A DNA stretch of 64,000 nucleotides from Nonlabens marinus S1-08 (GCF_000831385.1 NZ_AP014548.1:434001-498000), one strand, 5' to 3'; counted from the stretch's first letter, positions 1 through 9,341 are shown. A program made the numbers and translations. The notes: generated from the letters alone by a model not told the origin.

Positions 1-1378
1 CTAGTCCCATTTCTGGCACATAAGAATAGTCTCCTGTATATCTAACGTAGTTGTGAATTGCGTAGACCATCGCGCCATTGCGGTGGATCTCTTCAAAGGT
101 AATTTCCCATTCATTATGGCTTTCCTCACCATTCATGGTGACCATAGGGAATAGAGCAGCTCCATTAGAGAACCCCAATTTCTCGGCATTCTCAATGGCC
201 TTGTCTAGCTGCTCATACCTATATTTCAGTAAGTTTCTAGCTACTTTTTGATCTTTAGTAGCCATGTAGAAAGGTATGCAATATGCTTCAGTATCCCAAT
301 AGGTTGACCCACCATATTTTTCACCAGTAAATCCTTTAGGGCCTATGTTTAATCTTGCGTCTTTACCAGAGTAAGTTTGATTTAATTGGAAGATATTGAA
401 ACGTATCCCTTGTTGTGCTTTCATATCACCTTCAATAGTAATATCTGCCATCAACCAAATTTGGGCCCAGACGTCTTTTTGCTCTTCAAGCAATTGATCG
501 TAGCCTTTCTCGATTGCTTTATGAAGCACATTCTTTGCTGCATCAAATATCTCAAAGTGCTCGTAATTCAAACTTGAAGTATATCCAGCATATTTTAATA
601 AAGTTGCAGTATCGCCTTCTGCAAGTTGAGTTGCCACTTTATGACGAATTACTGTTTCATTCTTGTCAAATGGATCTGCGTATTGCACATGCTCGCCATT
701 CTTGTACAACTCAGATTGCATGAATGTGCAAACGTAGAAATTGGTTTTATTAGTTCGACTGCGAATGAATGCTTGATGATCTGTAGTCTGTAACTCTTCT
801 ACTTCCCAAAACTTATCATCCCAGTTAGAGTCTTCATTAGTAATTCCAGCGTCCAGGTAAGGCTGGAAGGAAATACGCATATCTCCTTTCAATGCCGTTA
901 CTTGGTAATTGATAACGGCAAGTTCATCTATGTTTAAAGAAAGAAATCGGCGAGCGGTTACTTGGATCGTCTTAGCGTCAGAAAGCTCTATTTTAAATGA
1001 GCGTTCGTACCAACCTTCTTTCATGTTCAATTCACGGCGGTAATCCTTAACGTCAGATTTTTCAAACTTTGCTAGATCCAGAGCTTCTCCATCAATAAAG
1101 ACATCTATCCCAATAAAATTTGGGGCATTCAACACTTTAGCAAAGTACTCTGGGTAACCGTTTTTCCACCAGCCTACTCTCGTTTTATCTGGGTAATACA
1201 CTCCAGCTACATAACTGCCCTGAAAGGTTTCACCACTGTAAGTTTCTTCAAAATTAGCTCGCTGTCCCATGGCGCCATTACCAATAGAAAAAAGGCTTTC
1301 ACTGGATTTAACTAGGTCTGGATTCCAGCCTTCTTCAATAATAGACCAAGGATTTGGTTTGATATATTCTCGACTCAT
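1..1378 (-). CDS. mapA: maltose phosphorylase, GH65 (N-terminal part; rest lies outside the window)
   Basis: Open frame read on the minus strand from ATG at 1378 (MSREYIKPNPWSI) without a stop to the window edge, about 459 codons of a family usually near 770. GH65 enzymes split maltose with phosphate into glucose and beta-glucose 1-phosphate in the cytoplasm. Seen: N-terminal GH65 sandwich with SIGNGAMGQRANFEE near residue 33, the segment GEKYGGSTYWDTEAYC, and HNEWEITFEEIHRNG near residues 420-434, the region holding the family's general-acid glutamate. Its ATG overlaps the stop of pgmB by one base (TAATG), so the two are translationally coupled. The pgmB neighbour and the sus genes favour maltose over trehalose or kojibiose as substrate; that choice is inference. 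Confidence 0.93.
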   Translation of the reverse strand, partial: MSREYIKPNPWSIIEEGWNPDLVKSSESLFSIGNGAMGQRANFEETYSGETFQGSYVAGVYYPDKTRVGWWKNGYPEYFAKVLNAPNFIGIDVFIDGEALDLAKFEKSDVKDYRRELNMKEGWYERSFKIELSDAKTIQVTARRFLSLNIDELAVINYQVTALKGDMRISFQPYLDAGITNEDSNWDDKFWEVEELQTTDHQAFIRSRTNKTNFYVCTFMQSELYKNGEHVQYADPFDKNETVIRHKVATQLAEGDTATLLKYAGYTSSLNYEHFEIFDAAKNVLHKAIEKGYDQLLEEQKDVWAQIWLMADITIEGDMKAQQGIRFNIFQLNQTYSGKDARLNIGPKGFTGEKYGGSTYWDTEAYCIPFYMATKDQKVARNLLKYRYEQLDKAIENAEKLGFSNGAALFPMVTMNGEESHNEWEITFEEIHRNGAMVYAIHNYVRYTGDYSYVPEMGL

Positions 1379-2040
1379 TACTTCGTTTTATTCAATAACT
1401 GATGTTGATAATCTGTGGGCATTTCTAAGAAGCTTTCAAAAACTTCATCTGCCTCACTTAAATTTTTCTGATCTCCTAAACCTATACTGATCATACCTGC
1501 ATTATTAGCAGCTTGAACTCCAGCAATGCTGTCTTCAAAAACCACCGCGTTTTTTGCTGGCATATTTAGTAGTTGACAGGCATTTAGAAATACTTCGGGA
1601 TCTGGTTTTGCTTTGCTCACGTCTGTTCCATCCACTATGGCGTCAAACAGATCATAGATTCCCAGTTTCTTAAGGATAGGCCTCGCATTTTTGCTGGCAC
1701 TTCCTAAAGCTATAGGTTGTTCGCTTTCGCGTAAGCGTAATAAAAAATCATGTACTCCAGGAAGAATATCCTCTTGTGTTAAGGTTTCTACCATTTCTAG
1801 ATACTCCTCATTTTTCTGGATGAGTTTCTCTTCAAATGTTTTTTGATCAATTTCTTTATTGCCCCATTTCAAAATTTTCTCTAGGGAGCGTACTCTAGAC
1901 ACTCCTTTAAGCTGTTCGTTTTCTTCTTCGGTAAAATTGATACCTAGACTAACCGCTAGTCGTTGCCAAGCCACAAAATGGAATTTGGCTGTATCGACTA
2001 CGACACCATCTAGATCAAATATGAATGCTTTCTTACTCAT
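1378..2040 (-). CDS. pgmB: beta-phosphoglucomutase (HAD superfamily)
   Basis: 220 residues, full length for the family. It converts beta-glucose 1-phosphate, the product of maltose phosphorylase, into glucose 6-phosphate. HAD motifs are in order: FDLDGVVVDT (D9 nucleophile, D11 acid/base), GSASKNA with the phosphate-binding Ser, AKPDPEVF with the Lys, and VVFEDSIAGVQAA with the metal-binding acidic residues. A helical cap lies between residues 20 and 90. The start overlaps the transporter gene by 8 bases and the stop overlaps mapA by one base, so transporter-pgmB-mapA is a tight operon. A degenerate copy of the dispersed palindrome lies inside it and encodes RLRESE. Confidence 0.95.
   Translation of the reverse strand: MSKKAFIFDLDGVVVDTAKFHFVAWQRLAVSLGINFTEEENEQLKGVSRVRSLEKILKWGNKEIDQKTFEEKLIQKNEEYLEMVETLTQEDILPGVHDFLLRLRESEQPIALGSASKNARPILKKLGIYDLFDAIVDGTDVSKAKPDPEVFLNACQLLNMPAKNAVVFEDSIAGVQAANNAGMISIGLGDQKNLSEADEVFESFLEMPTDYQHQLLNKTK
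1723..1736. repeat. degenerate copy of dispersed palindrome (in pgmB)
   Basis: GCTTTCGCGTAAGC differs by one base from the 14-bp core GCTTTCGCGAAAGC found elsewhere in the window. In pgmB it is read in the R-x-RES frame. Confidence 0.7.
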
Positions 2041-3478
2041 TAGTAATAGATGGTTGATATGTGATTGCTTTTTTGTTAGTGATCAAAAGGTTAGATAGTG
2101 CTGCTAGAATCAAAAATATTCCCGCAATGGTCATGGCATGGATGGACTCCTCGCCTATCAAATTGTGCAATAGGACCACTCCACCTAGAGCCGCAATGAT
2201 TTGTGGGATGACGATGAACATATTGAATACTCCCATCATTAATCCCATTTTTGAACTTTCCACACTACTGGAAAGCATGGCGTATGGCATGGAAAGTATG
2301 CTCCCCCAGGCTATACCCACTAGGGCAAAGCACAGCACGAGGTATTCTGGCTCGCCAGGAATGTAAAACATAAGCAGGAAGCCTAATCCTCCCAGTACCA
2401 AACTGGCCATGTGTACCACTTTCCTGTTGATGCTATTATAAGCAGTGTAAAAAGTCAACAACAATGCAAAAGCCATGGACGATAATCCATAGATACCCAT
2501 TTTAGAACCTACATCATCTGAAGCTTCATTGTACGCTTTATCTTGTGTTGTATAGGCATCTTCTTGAGTTTGATCTAAAAATAGGGTTGCTTGATTTGCA
2601 TCTAGCAATACATTATCGCTATCATCTAGCTGAGCGAAATTTTTAACATCAGGTTTTGGGGCATTGTAAATATGCTCTGTCAATGCTGGGTTTGCAAGCG
2701 TCCACATGGCAAAAAATGCAAACCAAGAAAAGAATTGAACCACCCCCAGTTTTTTCATGATGACCGGCATCAGCGCATAGGTGGAACTGATTGTTGCCCA
2801 CATGCCTTTTTTCTCTTCTGGCTCACTGGCATCATCGAAAGCCGCCATTTCTTCTGGTGAGTATTCCTTTGTAGTAAATATGGTAACTAGAATCGAAGTG
2901 ATGAAAACCAAAGCACCTACACCGAAAGCTATTTTTACCGAGTCAGGAACAACCCCTGGCGCTGCCTCATTTGAGATATTTAATGTGTTATTGAGAAATT
3001 TAGGAAGGTTACTGGCTATCCAGGTTCCTACCCCTATAATTAAAGTTTGAACCACAAAACCGTAACTGCGTTGAGATTCTGGTAATTTATCAGCAACCAG
3101 CGCCCGGAAGGGCTCCATGCTGATGTTGATGGAAGCATCTAAAACTAGAAGAAGTCCAGCGGCCATCCATACTTCAGAAGAAAAAGGCATGAATAACAAG
3201 GCAATACTACTTAGAATCGCACCTAACAAAAAGAAAGGTCTACGTCTTCCTAATCTTTTATGCCAAGTGTTATCACTTAGGTACCCAACAATGGGTTGCA
3301 CAATCAAGCCAGCTAAAGGGGCCGCAATCCAAAGCATAGGAATATCATCCTTGCTAGCTCCTAAAGTTTCAAAAATACGTGACATGGTTGAACCCTGTAG
3401 GGCAAAACCGAACTGAATACCCAGGAAACCGAAACTCATATTCCAGATGTCCCAGAAACCTAACTTAGGCTTTTGCAT
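2033..3478 (-). CDS. MFS transporter, probable maltose/glucoside importer of the inner membrane
   Basis: 481 residues with about 12 hydrophobic segments. The N-terminal half carries the MFS loop 2-3 signature (GYLSDNTWHKRLGRRRPF near residue 70), and the overall pattern resembles the sucrose/maltose (SLC45, GPH-like) carriers that flavobacteria keep next to sus loci. A hydrophilic stretch of about 60 residues (around 280-335, rich in Asp, Asn and Gln) lies between membrane segments and is long for an MFS loop. First gene of the operon with pgmB and mapA, behind its own promoter-like element. The likely role is uptake of maltose delivered to the periplasm by SusC/SusD; substrate is inferred from neighbours only. 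Confidence 0.88.
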   Translation of the reverse strand: MQKPKLGFWDIWNMSFGFLGIQFGFALQGSTMSRIFETLGASKDDIPMLWIAAPLAGLIVQPIVGYLSDNTWHKRLGRRRPFFLLGAILSSIALLFMPFSSEVWMAAGLLLVLDASINISMEPFRALVADKLPESQRSYGFVVQTLIIGVGTWIASNLPKFLNNTLNISNEAAPGVVPDSVKIAFGVGALVFITSILVTIFTTKEYSPEEMAAFDDASEPEEKKGMWATISSTYALMPVIMKKLGVVQFFSWFAFFAMWTLANPALTEHIYNAPKPDVKNFAQLDDSDNVLLDANQATLFLDQTQEDAYTTQDKAYNEASDDVGSKMGIYGLSSMAFALLLTFYTAYNSINRKVVHMASLVLGGLGFLLMFYIPGEPEYLVLCFALVGIAWGSILSMPYAMLSSSVESSKMGLMMGVFNMFIVIPQIIAALGGVVLLHNLIGEESIHAMTIAGIFLILAALSNLLITNKKAITYQPSITNE

Positions 3479-3512
3479 ATCGTTATTTATTAATGACGAT
3501 AAGCCTTATGAC

Positions 3513-3555
3513 TTATCAAAACTTAGACGTGTGTGAAGAAGACTAGTTTTGATAA
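3513..3555 (-). promoter_or_regulatory. inverted repeat in the leader of the transporter operon
   Basis: TTATCAAAACT (3513-3523) and AGTTTTGATAA (3545-3555) are perfect inverted 11-bp arms separated by 21 bases. They lie between the promoter-like element at 3583-3590 and the transporter ATG at 3478, so the transcript could form a hairpin in its 5' leader. The loop carries the 17-base segment that is complementary to the susC leader. No T-run follows, so a simple terminator is unlikely. Confidence 0.5.
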
Positions 3556-3582
3556 ATGCTGTGATTACGAAAAAACACGAGT

Positions 3583-3590
3583 CAAATATA
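3583..3590 (-). promoter_or_regulatory. -7 promoter element of the transporter-pgmB-mapA operon
   Basis: On the minus strand this reads TATATTTG, a perfect match to the Bacteroidetes -7 consensus TAnnTTTG, about 93 bases before the transporter start. No clear -33 TTTG is visible. Confidence 0.5.
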
Positions 3591-3596
3591 CTATTA

Positions 3597-4616
3597 TTAT
3601 GGTGTGGATTCCCGTTCAATAAGGGAAGTTTTTACGATAACGGTTTCGTAGCTTTCATCGATATCCTGTTTACTTTCAAGGCGTTCAATCAATTTAGCTG
3701 CAGCGAGACCTCCCATATCCTCGCCCTTTTGACCGATTGTCGTTAAGGTGGGACTGGCATATTTACTTAACATTCCATCTGTAAATGCTATGATAGCCAC
3801 GTCATCAGGTATCGTTTTACCTAAATTTTGCAAAGCTTTACTCGCAGTCACTGCAAACAATTCATTGACCGCCACAATGCCATCGTATGAATCCTTCTTT
3901 AAAAAGTTTTCGATTTCTGTAGCACAATTTTCGGCATCCTCTATTTTGAGAACACTACTTTCTTTAAAATCTAAACCACGACCTATCACGGCATCTTTAA
4001 ATCCTTGAGTACGCAGTCTTCCAACATTCACATAGTCTACCGTTGATATGATCGCTAGATTTTTGCGGCCTTTTCTCATAAGGAAATCTGCAGCGCTATA
4101 GGAAGCGGCAGCGTCGTCTATAATGATTTTATCGCAGGCAATACCTTCCACCACACGATCAAACATAACGATGGGCATCCCTTGATTCAGCACCTCTCTC
4201 AAGTGATGAAAGTCTTGCTTTTCCATAGTTTCTTTAGACAAACTCATGATAAAACCATCAATACTGCCGTTAGCTAACATATCCATATTAACCACTTCTT
4301 TCGCAAAACTTTCGCCAGATAGACATATAATGACTTGATATCCTTTCTCGTTAGCCACTTTTTCAATACCAGAAATGACCGTCGCAAAGAAATGGTGTAC
4401 AATCTCAGGAATGATAATTCCTATTTTTTTGGTCTTTTGGTTCTTAAGACTTAGGGCAATATTGTTGGGTTTATAATTGTATTTTTTAGCATACTGCTTG
4501 ATCTTTTCGCGGGTCTCTAGACTGATTTCGTGTGAGTCACGTAAAGCTTTAGAAACAGTAGAGATGGACACCTGTAAGTCCTGTGCGATCTTCTTCAAGG
4601 TAATTTTTTGAGCCAT
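3597..4616 (-). CDS. LacI-family transcriptional regulator of the maltose/starch locus
   Basis: 339 residues from ATG at 4616 (MAQKITLKKIAQDL); a TTG one codon upstream is also possible. The N-terminal LacI helix-turn-helix is clear: ITLKKIAQDLQVSISTVSKAL, then the hinge region (YKPNNIALSLKNQKT near residue 50). Residues 60-339 form a periplasmic-binding-protein-like sugar-sensing domain (KKIGIIIPEIVHHFFA). It lies between the two divergent arms of the locus and most likely binds the palindrome at 4694-4707. Such regulators in flavobacteria usually respond to maltose or maltooligosaccharides; the effector here is inferred. Confidence 0.93.
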   Translation of the reverse strand: MAQKITLKKIAQDLQVSISTVSKALRDSHEISLETREKIKQYAKKYNYKPNNIALSLKNQKTKKIGIIIPEIVHHFFATVISGIEKVANEKGYQVIICLSGESFAKEVVNMDMLANGSIDGFIMSLSKETMEKQDFHHLREVLNQGMPIVMFDRVVEGIACDKIIIDDAAASYSAADFLMRKGRKNLAIISTVDYVNVGRLRTQGFKDAVIGRGLDFKESSVLKIEDAENCATEIENFLKKDSYDGIVAVNELFAVTASKALQNLGKTIPDDVAIIAFTDGMLSKYASPTLTTIGQKGEDMGGLAAAKLIERLESKQDIDESYETVIVKTSLIERESTP

Positions 4617-4644
4617 CAAATAAAATTTTAACTGTAGGGGTTTT

Positions 4645-4659
4645 CGCTTTCGCGAAAGC
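4645..4659. repeat. dispersed palindrome, copy 1 (intergenic)
   Basis: CGCTTTCGCGAAAGC, exact 14-bp core at 4646-4659. It lies just upstream of the LacI gene, over the expected transcription start that follows the -7 element at 4660-4667. Confidence 0.9.
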
Positions 4660-4667
4660 TAAATATA
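4660..4667 (-). promoter_or_regulatory. possible -7 element of the LacI gene
   Basis: Minus-strand TATATTTA matches 7 of 8 positions of TAnnTTTG, 44 bases before the ATG at 4616. Confidence 0.35.
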
Positions 4668-4693
4668 CTCCTTATAACACAACTATAAAAAGT

Positions 4694-4707
4694 CGAAAAC
4701 GTTTTCG
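4694..4707. promoter_or_regulatory. LacI-family operator between the regulator gene and susC
   Basis: CGAAAACGTTTTCG is a perfect 14-bp palindrome with the central CG typical of LacI-family operators. It sits in the divergent region between the LacI gene (start 4616) and susC (start 4807). A partial second site with the same AACGTTTTC half lies at about 4735-4743. Binding by the adjacent LacI protein is inference from position and symmetry. Confidence 0.75.
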
Positions 4708-4749
4708 TAGAAACTGTAGTTGAAAATATTTCTTAACGTTTTCTTTACA

Positions 4750-4757
4750 TAGTTTTA
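4750..4757 (+). promoter_or_regulatory. possible -7 element of susC
   Basis: TAGTTTTA matches 7 of 8 positions of TAnnTTTG. It would give a leader of roughly 45 bases that includes the segment 4761-4777 complementary to the transporter leader. Confidence 0.35.
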
Positions 4758-4806
4758 TCCCGTGTGAGAAGAAGACTGCCATTAACTATTAATTCAAATC
4801 TCAATA

Positions 4807-7713
4807 ATGAATCAAAAATTTAAAATAGCCTTGTTATTTCTAGTGCTGCCGCTGCTTGCTATTGCGCAGCAAGTATCAGGAACTGTCACAGACGCTGCCA
4901 ACAACCTCCCTATTCTAGGGGCTTCCGTTGTTGTAAAAGGAACCAGCAATGGTACTGCAACTGATTTTGATGGAAAATATTCGCTTAACAACATACCTCA
5001 AGGTGCTACCCTAGTTTTTAGTTACTTAGGCTTCGCGACCCAAGAGATTGAATATACTGGTCAAACTATTATAAATGCAATACTTGATGAAGATGCTTCA
5101 CAATTAGATGCCATTGTCCTTATAGGTTATGGTAGTACCACTAAAGAGAATGTGACCGCAGCACAGACCACTGTAAGTGATGATGAGTTTAATACAGGTG
5201 CGATAGTATCTGCTGGACAACAATTAGCTGGTAAAGCGGCTGGTGTACAAGTGGTTGCAGCAAGTGGTAGTCCAGGGGACGGCCCTGTAATCCGAGTGCG
5301 TGCTGGTTCAACTCTTAGTGCATCCCAAGACCCACTTTATGTAGTAGACGGTGTGCCTCTTGATCAAGGTAATGCTAATTTAAACAGCTTGAACCCAAAT
5401 GACATTGAAAGCTATACCATCCTTAAAGATGCAAGTGCTACCGCAATTTATGGTAACCGTGCTTCAAACGGTGTTGTATTAATTACCACTAAAAAAGGAC
5501 AATTAAATAGTGATTGGGCGGTGAGCTATGACGCACAATTCGGTGTTAACAGAAACTTCAATCAAGTAGATGTTTTGACTGCAGATGAATTACGTGCGCT
5601 GGCAACGGAAAGAGGGGAAGACCTAAGCTTATTAGGAGACGCTAGTACAGACTGGCAAAACGAAATTTATCAAACGGGTACTACTGGTATTCACAACTTA
5701 TCAATTTCTAAAGGTTGGGAGTCCACTTCCTTAAGACTAGGACTGGGACAAACCAATCAAGCAGGTACACTTATCGGGTCTGATTATAGTAGATCTACTT
5801 TAAATCTTGCATTAACACAGCGCGCTCTGGACAACAAATTGAAATTAACTTACACAGCTCAGGGTGCTTTAGAAAATAGAGGCTTTGCTGATGGTGGGGC
5901 TATAGGTAGCGCTATAGTATTTGACCCTACAAGGCCTGTAAGATCAACTGACCCTAATAGTTCGATTAACGGTTTCTTTGAATTTTTTAATGGTGGAACA
6001 CCAGAGGTGAATGCACCTGCTAACCCAGTGGGTTTATTAGAGAGCCTTGATTCTCAAAATGACAATCATCAAATCAGAATGAACCTGAATGCTAACTATA
6101 AGCTTCCTGTTGACGGACTGGTTTTTGATGGTAACGCAGGTTTCGATTATAATGAGTTTGACTCTTTCTCTATAAGAACTGCTAATTCAAGAGCAGGCTT
6201 TTTTGATAATGGCTCAAGATCTTTTTCGTATGGATTGCGAAGAAACACCTTGTTAAACGGTCGATTGGACTATAAAAAATTCCTGGAGGCTATTGATACT
6301 GATTTTGAAGCTACAGTAGGTAGCAGTTATCAAGATTTTACAAGAGAAACATTCAGCAGAAATACCATTGATGGGTCATTCTCGGACTCAAATGGGGACC
6401 CAATACCTCTTCGGTTTTTCCCTGGGGACAATCGCTTGGTTTCTTTCTTCGGACGTTTGTCTTTTGATATAAAAGATTTAATTGTTTTATCAGGAAGTAT
6501 TTCAAGAGACGGATCTTCTAGGTTTTCTCCTGAAGAAAGGTTTGGAACCTTCGGAGGCGCGAGTGCTGCTATCAAGTTAACTAACCTAGATTTTGTTCAA
6601 AACAGCAGCTTTATTTCTCAACTTAAATTGCGTGGTGGTTATGGTGTCACTGGTCAACAGGAAATCGGACCAGACTTCGCCTTCATTCAAGTGTTCACGC
6701 CGGGTCAATTACAATCTTCTATCCAACTAGGTGATACATTTTTACCTACCATACGACCTGAAGGCGCTCAAGATCTTAAATGGGAAGAAACTGCACAGTA
6801 TAATGTGGGGATTGATTTAGGTTTTTTTGACGATCGATTAACCGGTAGCGTTGATGCTTATTACCGTGAGACTTCAGACCTTCTACAATTTGCACCTATT
6901 GCCGCTGGCGGGTTAGAAAACTTTGTACTACAAAATGTAGGAGACACAGAAAGTAGAGGACTTGAAATAGGAGTTAATGCAAAGTTGGTTAGGTCAGAAA
7001 ACTTCAATTGGAATATAGGTGGTAACCTTACATTCAACGAGATTGAAATTACCAACCTTGCTGGACCTAATAACAATCCTGTTGCAGTGGGAGGAATCTC
7101 AGGTGGTGTAGGTAATAACATTCAAGAATGGGCGGTAGGCTCTGACCCTAGTTCATTTCATGTTTACCGACAAGTTTACGATCAAAATGGAAACCCTTTA
7201 GACGGCGTTTTCGTAGATGTAAATGGGGATAACGTTATTAATGAGGCTGATAGGGTACGTTACAAAAAAGCAAACCCAGATGCGTATTACGGATTTACCT
7301 CAAACTTGAATTATAAGGAATTCTTTATGAGTTTTACTTTGAGAGGATCTGCAGGACTATACAACTACAATAACGTTGATTCCAACTCAGCCACTTTCGA
7401 GAACATTTTCAATAATCCTGGAAATTATTACACTAATAGTACGACAGATGTATTGGAATCTCAATTTACAGATCCACAACTTTTTTCAGACTACTACGTT
7501 AGAAAGGCAGACTTTTTAAAATTAGACAATGCCACTATAGGTTACACATTCCTAGGTGACAAGGTCGACATTAGAACCTCCATTACTGGAACAAATTTAT
7601 TTACCATCACAGATTATGATGGTCTAGATCCAGAAGTGTCGGGTGGTATAGACAACAACCTTTACCCAAGAAGTAGAACGGTTGTTTTAGGATTAGGATT
7701 TACACTTAAATAA
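4807..7713 (+). CDS. susC: SusC-type TonB-dependent outer-membrane transporter
   Basis: 968 residues. Signal peptide (MNQKFKIALLFLVLPLLAIAQ), then a carboxypeptidase-D-like regulatory domain (QVSGTVTDAANNLPILGASV, residues 22-95), the SusC linker (LDAIVLIGYGSTTKENVT), a plug domain (residues about 105-225, with LYVVDGVPL and ILKDASATAIYGNRASNGVV) and a 22-strand barrel ending in LGLGFTLK. It imports maltooligosaccharides across the outer membrane with TonB energy and pairs with the SusD protein encoded 7 bases downstream. First gene of the susC-susD-susE operon; the operator at 4694-4707 suggests LacI control. Substrate is inferred from the amylase, phosphorylase and regulator beside it. Confidence 0.95.
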   Translation: MNQKFKIALLFLVLPLLAIAQQVSGTVTDAANNLPILGASVVVKGTSNGTATDFDGKYSLNNIPQGATLVFSYLGFATQEIEYTGQTIINAILDEDASQLDAIVLIGYGSTTKENVTAAQTTVSDDEFNTGAIVSAGQQLAGKAAGVQVVAASGSPGDGPVIRVRAGSTLSASQDPLYVVDGVPLDQGNANLNSLNPNDIESYTILKDASATAIYGNRASNGVVLITTKKGQLNSDWAVSYDAQFGVNRNFNQVDVLTADELRALATERGEDLSLLGDASTDWQNEIYQTGTTGIHNLSISKGWESTSLRLGLGQTNQAGTLIGSDYSRSTLNLALTQRALDNKLKLTYTAQGALENRGFADGGAIGSAIVFDPTRPVRSTDPNSSINGFFEFFNGGTPEVNAPANPVGLLESLDSQNDNHQIRMNLNANYKLPVDGLVFDGNAGFDYNEFDSFSIRTANSRAGFFDNGSRSFSYGLRRNTLLNGRLDYKKFLEAIDTDFEATVGSSYQDFTRETFSRNTIDGSFSDSNGDPIPLRFFPGDNRLVSFFGRLSFDIKDLIVLSGSISRDGSSRFSPEERFGTFGGASAAIKLTNLDFVQNSSFISQLKLRGGYGVTGQQEIGPDFAFIQVFTPGQLQSSIQLGDTFLPTIRPEGAQDLKWEETAQYNVGIDLGFFDDRLTGSVDAYYRETSDLLQFAPIAAGGLENFVLQNVGDTESRGLEIGVNAKLVRSENFNWNIGGNLTFNEIEITNLAGPNNNPVAVGGISGGVGNNIQEWAVGSDPSSFHVYRQVYDQNGNPLDGVFVDVNGDNVINEADRVRYKKANPDAYYGFTSNLNYKEFFMSFTLRGSAGLYNYNNVDSNSATFENIFNNPGNYYTNSTTDVLESQFTDPQLFSDYYVRKADFLKLDNATIGYTFLGDKVDIRTSITGTNLFTITDYDGLDPEVSGGIDNNLYPRSRTVVLGLGFTLK

Positions 7714-7720
7714 TATAGCT

Positions 7721-9316
7721 ATGAAATTACACAAATATCTTTTCGGTGCTTTTCTTGCATTGCTAGTTTTCACTGGCTGCCAGGAAACGCTGGATTTAGA
7801 GCCAAGAGGTGAAGAACTTACCGCAGGCGATATACTTAAAGATCCAGATTCTTATCCAGGTTTGATTGCCAAAGTATATGGTGGATTGATCGTTGGAGGT
7901 CAAGAAGGCGGCGATGGAAATGCAGACATTAATGGAATTGATGGTGGATTCTCTAATTATTTACGACTATTCTGGTACCACCAAGAACTTTCTAGCGATG
8001 AAGCACTCATCGCATGGAATGATGGTACGATTAAAGATTTTCAACGTCAAACTTGGAATGATGGGAATGAATTTATAAGAGGTATGTACTCAAGGATCAA
8101 TTATCAAATTGCCTTGTGTAATGACTTTCTAAGAAATACATCTGAGGCCAGTCTAGATTCTAATGGGATTCCAGAATCTGCTCGAGGACTGATCAGAGAA
8201 TATAGAGAAGAAGCACGATTTTTGAGAGCCTATTCTTACTATCATGGTATGGATCTTTTTGGATCAATGCCTTTTCAAGATGAAAATACAGACCCTAATG
8301 TCCCTGGACAACTTATTACCAGAGCAGAATTGTTCAACTTTGTGGAATCTGAGCTTTTAGCTGTTGAAAGTACGATAGTTCCGGCACGTCAAAACGGCTA
8401 TGGTAGAGCAGATCAAGCAACGGTGTGGATGACCCTCGCAAAAATCTACTTAAATGCTGAAGTTTATACAGGTACTGCTAGATATACAGATGTAGTTGAT
8501 TATACCTCCCGAGTTATCAATGCAGGATATAGTGTGGACACAAACGCTCCTTATACAAATCTATTTTTAGCAGACAACAATTCTAATGGCTCACAAAATG
8601 AGTTTATCTGGACATTGAATTATGATGGTCAAAGAACCCAAACTTTCGGTGGAACAACTTTCCTTACTCATGCACCAGTAGGTGGTGACATGAATCCTAG
8701 TAACTTTGGGATCAATGGTGGATGGTTTGGCATTCGTACGACCCCTCAATTTGTAGCTAAATTTCCTGGCGAAGAAAATTCAGCAGATGGCAGAGAGCAG
8801 TTCTTCACGAACAATCAGACCAAACAAATTGCAGACGAGAGTCAATTTGGTCAAGGTTTTGCCATAGCAAAATTCAAAAATGTAGATGTTAATGGTAATC
8901 AAGGATCTGATGCTACCGGAGATTTTGTAGACATAGACTTTCCTGTTTACAGACTCGCTGATGCCTATTTGATGTATGCTGAAGCTGTAGTTCGAGGTGG
9001 AGGTGGTAGCCAAGCCCAAGCGGTTAACTACATCAACATCTTAAGACAAAGAGCCTATGGAAACAATGGCAGCAACATTACAGCCTCACAGCTTACTTTA
9101 CCCTTTATATTAGATGAGAGGGCAAGAGAATTGTTTTGGGAAGCACATAGACGTCAGGATCTAATTAGATTCAATCAGTTTACTACAAATTATACATGGG
9201 CTTGGAAAGGCAACGTACAGACTGGAACCACAACTCCGGCATTCAGAAACTTGTATCCTATACCAGCAGAACAACTTAATCTTAATGATAATTTAGTCCA
9301 GAATCCTGGATATTAA
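7721..9316 (+). CDS. susD: SusD-family starch-binding outer-membrane lipoprotein
   Basis: 531 residues. Lipoprotein signal with lipobox LVFTGC (Cys near residue 20), followed by ETLDLEPRGEEL, the usual SusD start. SusD/RagB features are the N-terminal helical TPR-like region (REYREEARFLRAYSYYHGMDLFGSMPF, near residue 160-190) and the C-terminal LPFILDERARELFWEAHRRQDLIRF. It lies on the cell surface as the lid of the SusC channel and hands over oligosaccharides. It follows susC closely and precedes the SusE-like gene by 25 bases, in one operon. Confidence 0.95.
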   Translation: MKLHKYLFGAFLALLVFTGCQETLDLEPRGEELTAGDILKDPDSYPGLIAKVYGGLIVGGQEGGDGNADINGIDGGFSNYLRLFWYHQELSSDEALIAWNDGTIKDFQRQTWNDGNEFIRGMYSRINYQIALCNDFLRNTSEASLDSNGIPESARGLIREYREEARFLRAYSYYHGMDLFGSMPFQDENTDPNVPGQLITRAELFNFVESELLAVESTIVPARQNGYGRADQATVWMTLAKIYLNAEVYTGTARYTDVVDYTSRVINAGYSVDTNAPYTNLFLADNNSNGSQNEFIWTLNYDGQRTQTFGGTTFLTHAPVGGDMNPSNFGINGGWFGIRTTPQFVAKFPGEENSADGREQFFTNNQTKQIADESQFGQGFAIAKFKNVDVNGNQGSDATGDFVDIDFPVYRLADAYLMYAEAVVRGGGGSQAQAVNYINILRQRAYGNNGSNITASQLTLPFILDERARELFWEAHRRQDLIRFNQFTTNYTWAWKGNVQTGTTTPAFRNLYPIPAEQLNLNDNLVQNPGY

Positions 9317-9341
9317 TATTCACCTCTTTAATAAAAACACA

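Noticed and set aside
1..1375. Plus-strand open frames across the first 1.4 kb
   Set aside because: They are antisense to the continuous GH65 frame, which has clear family motifs.
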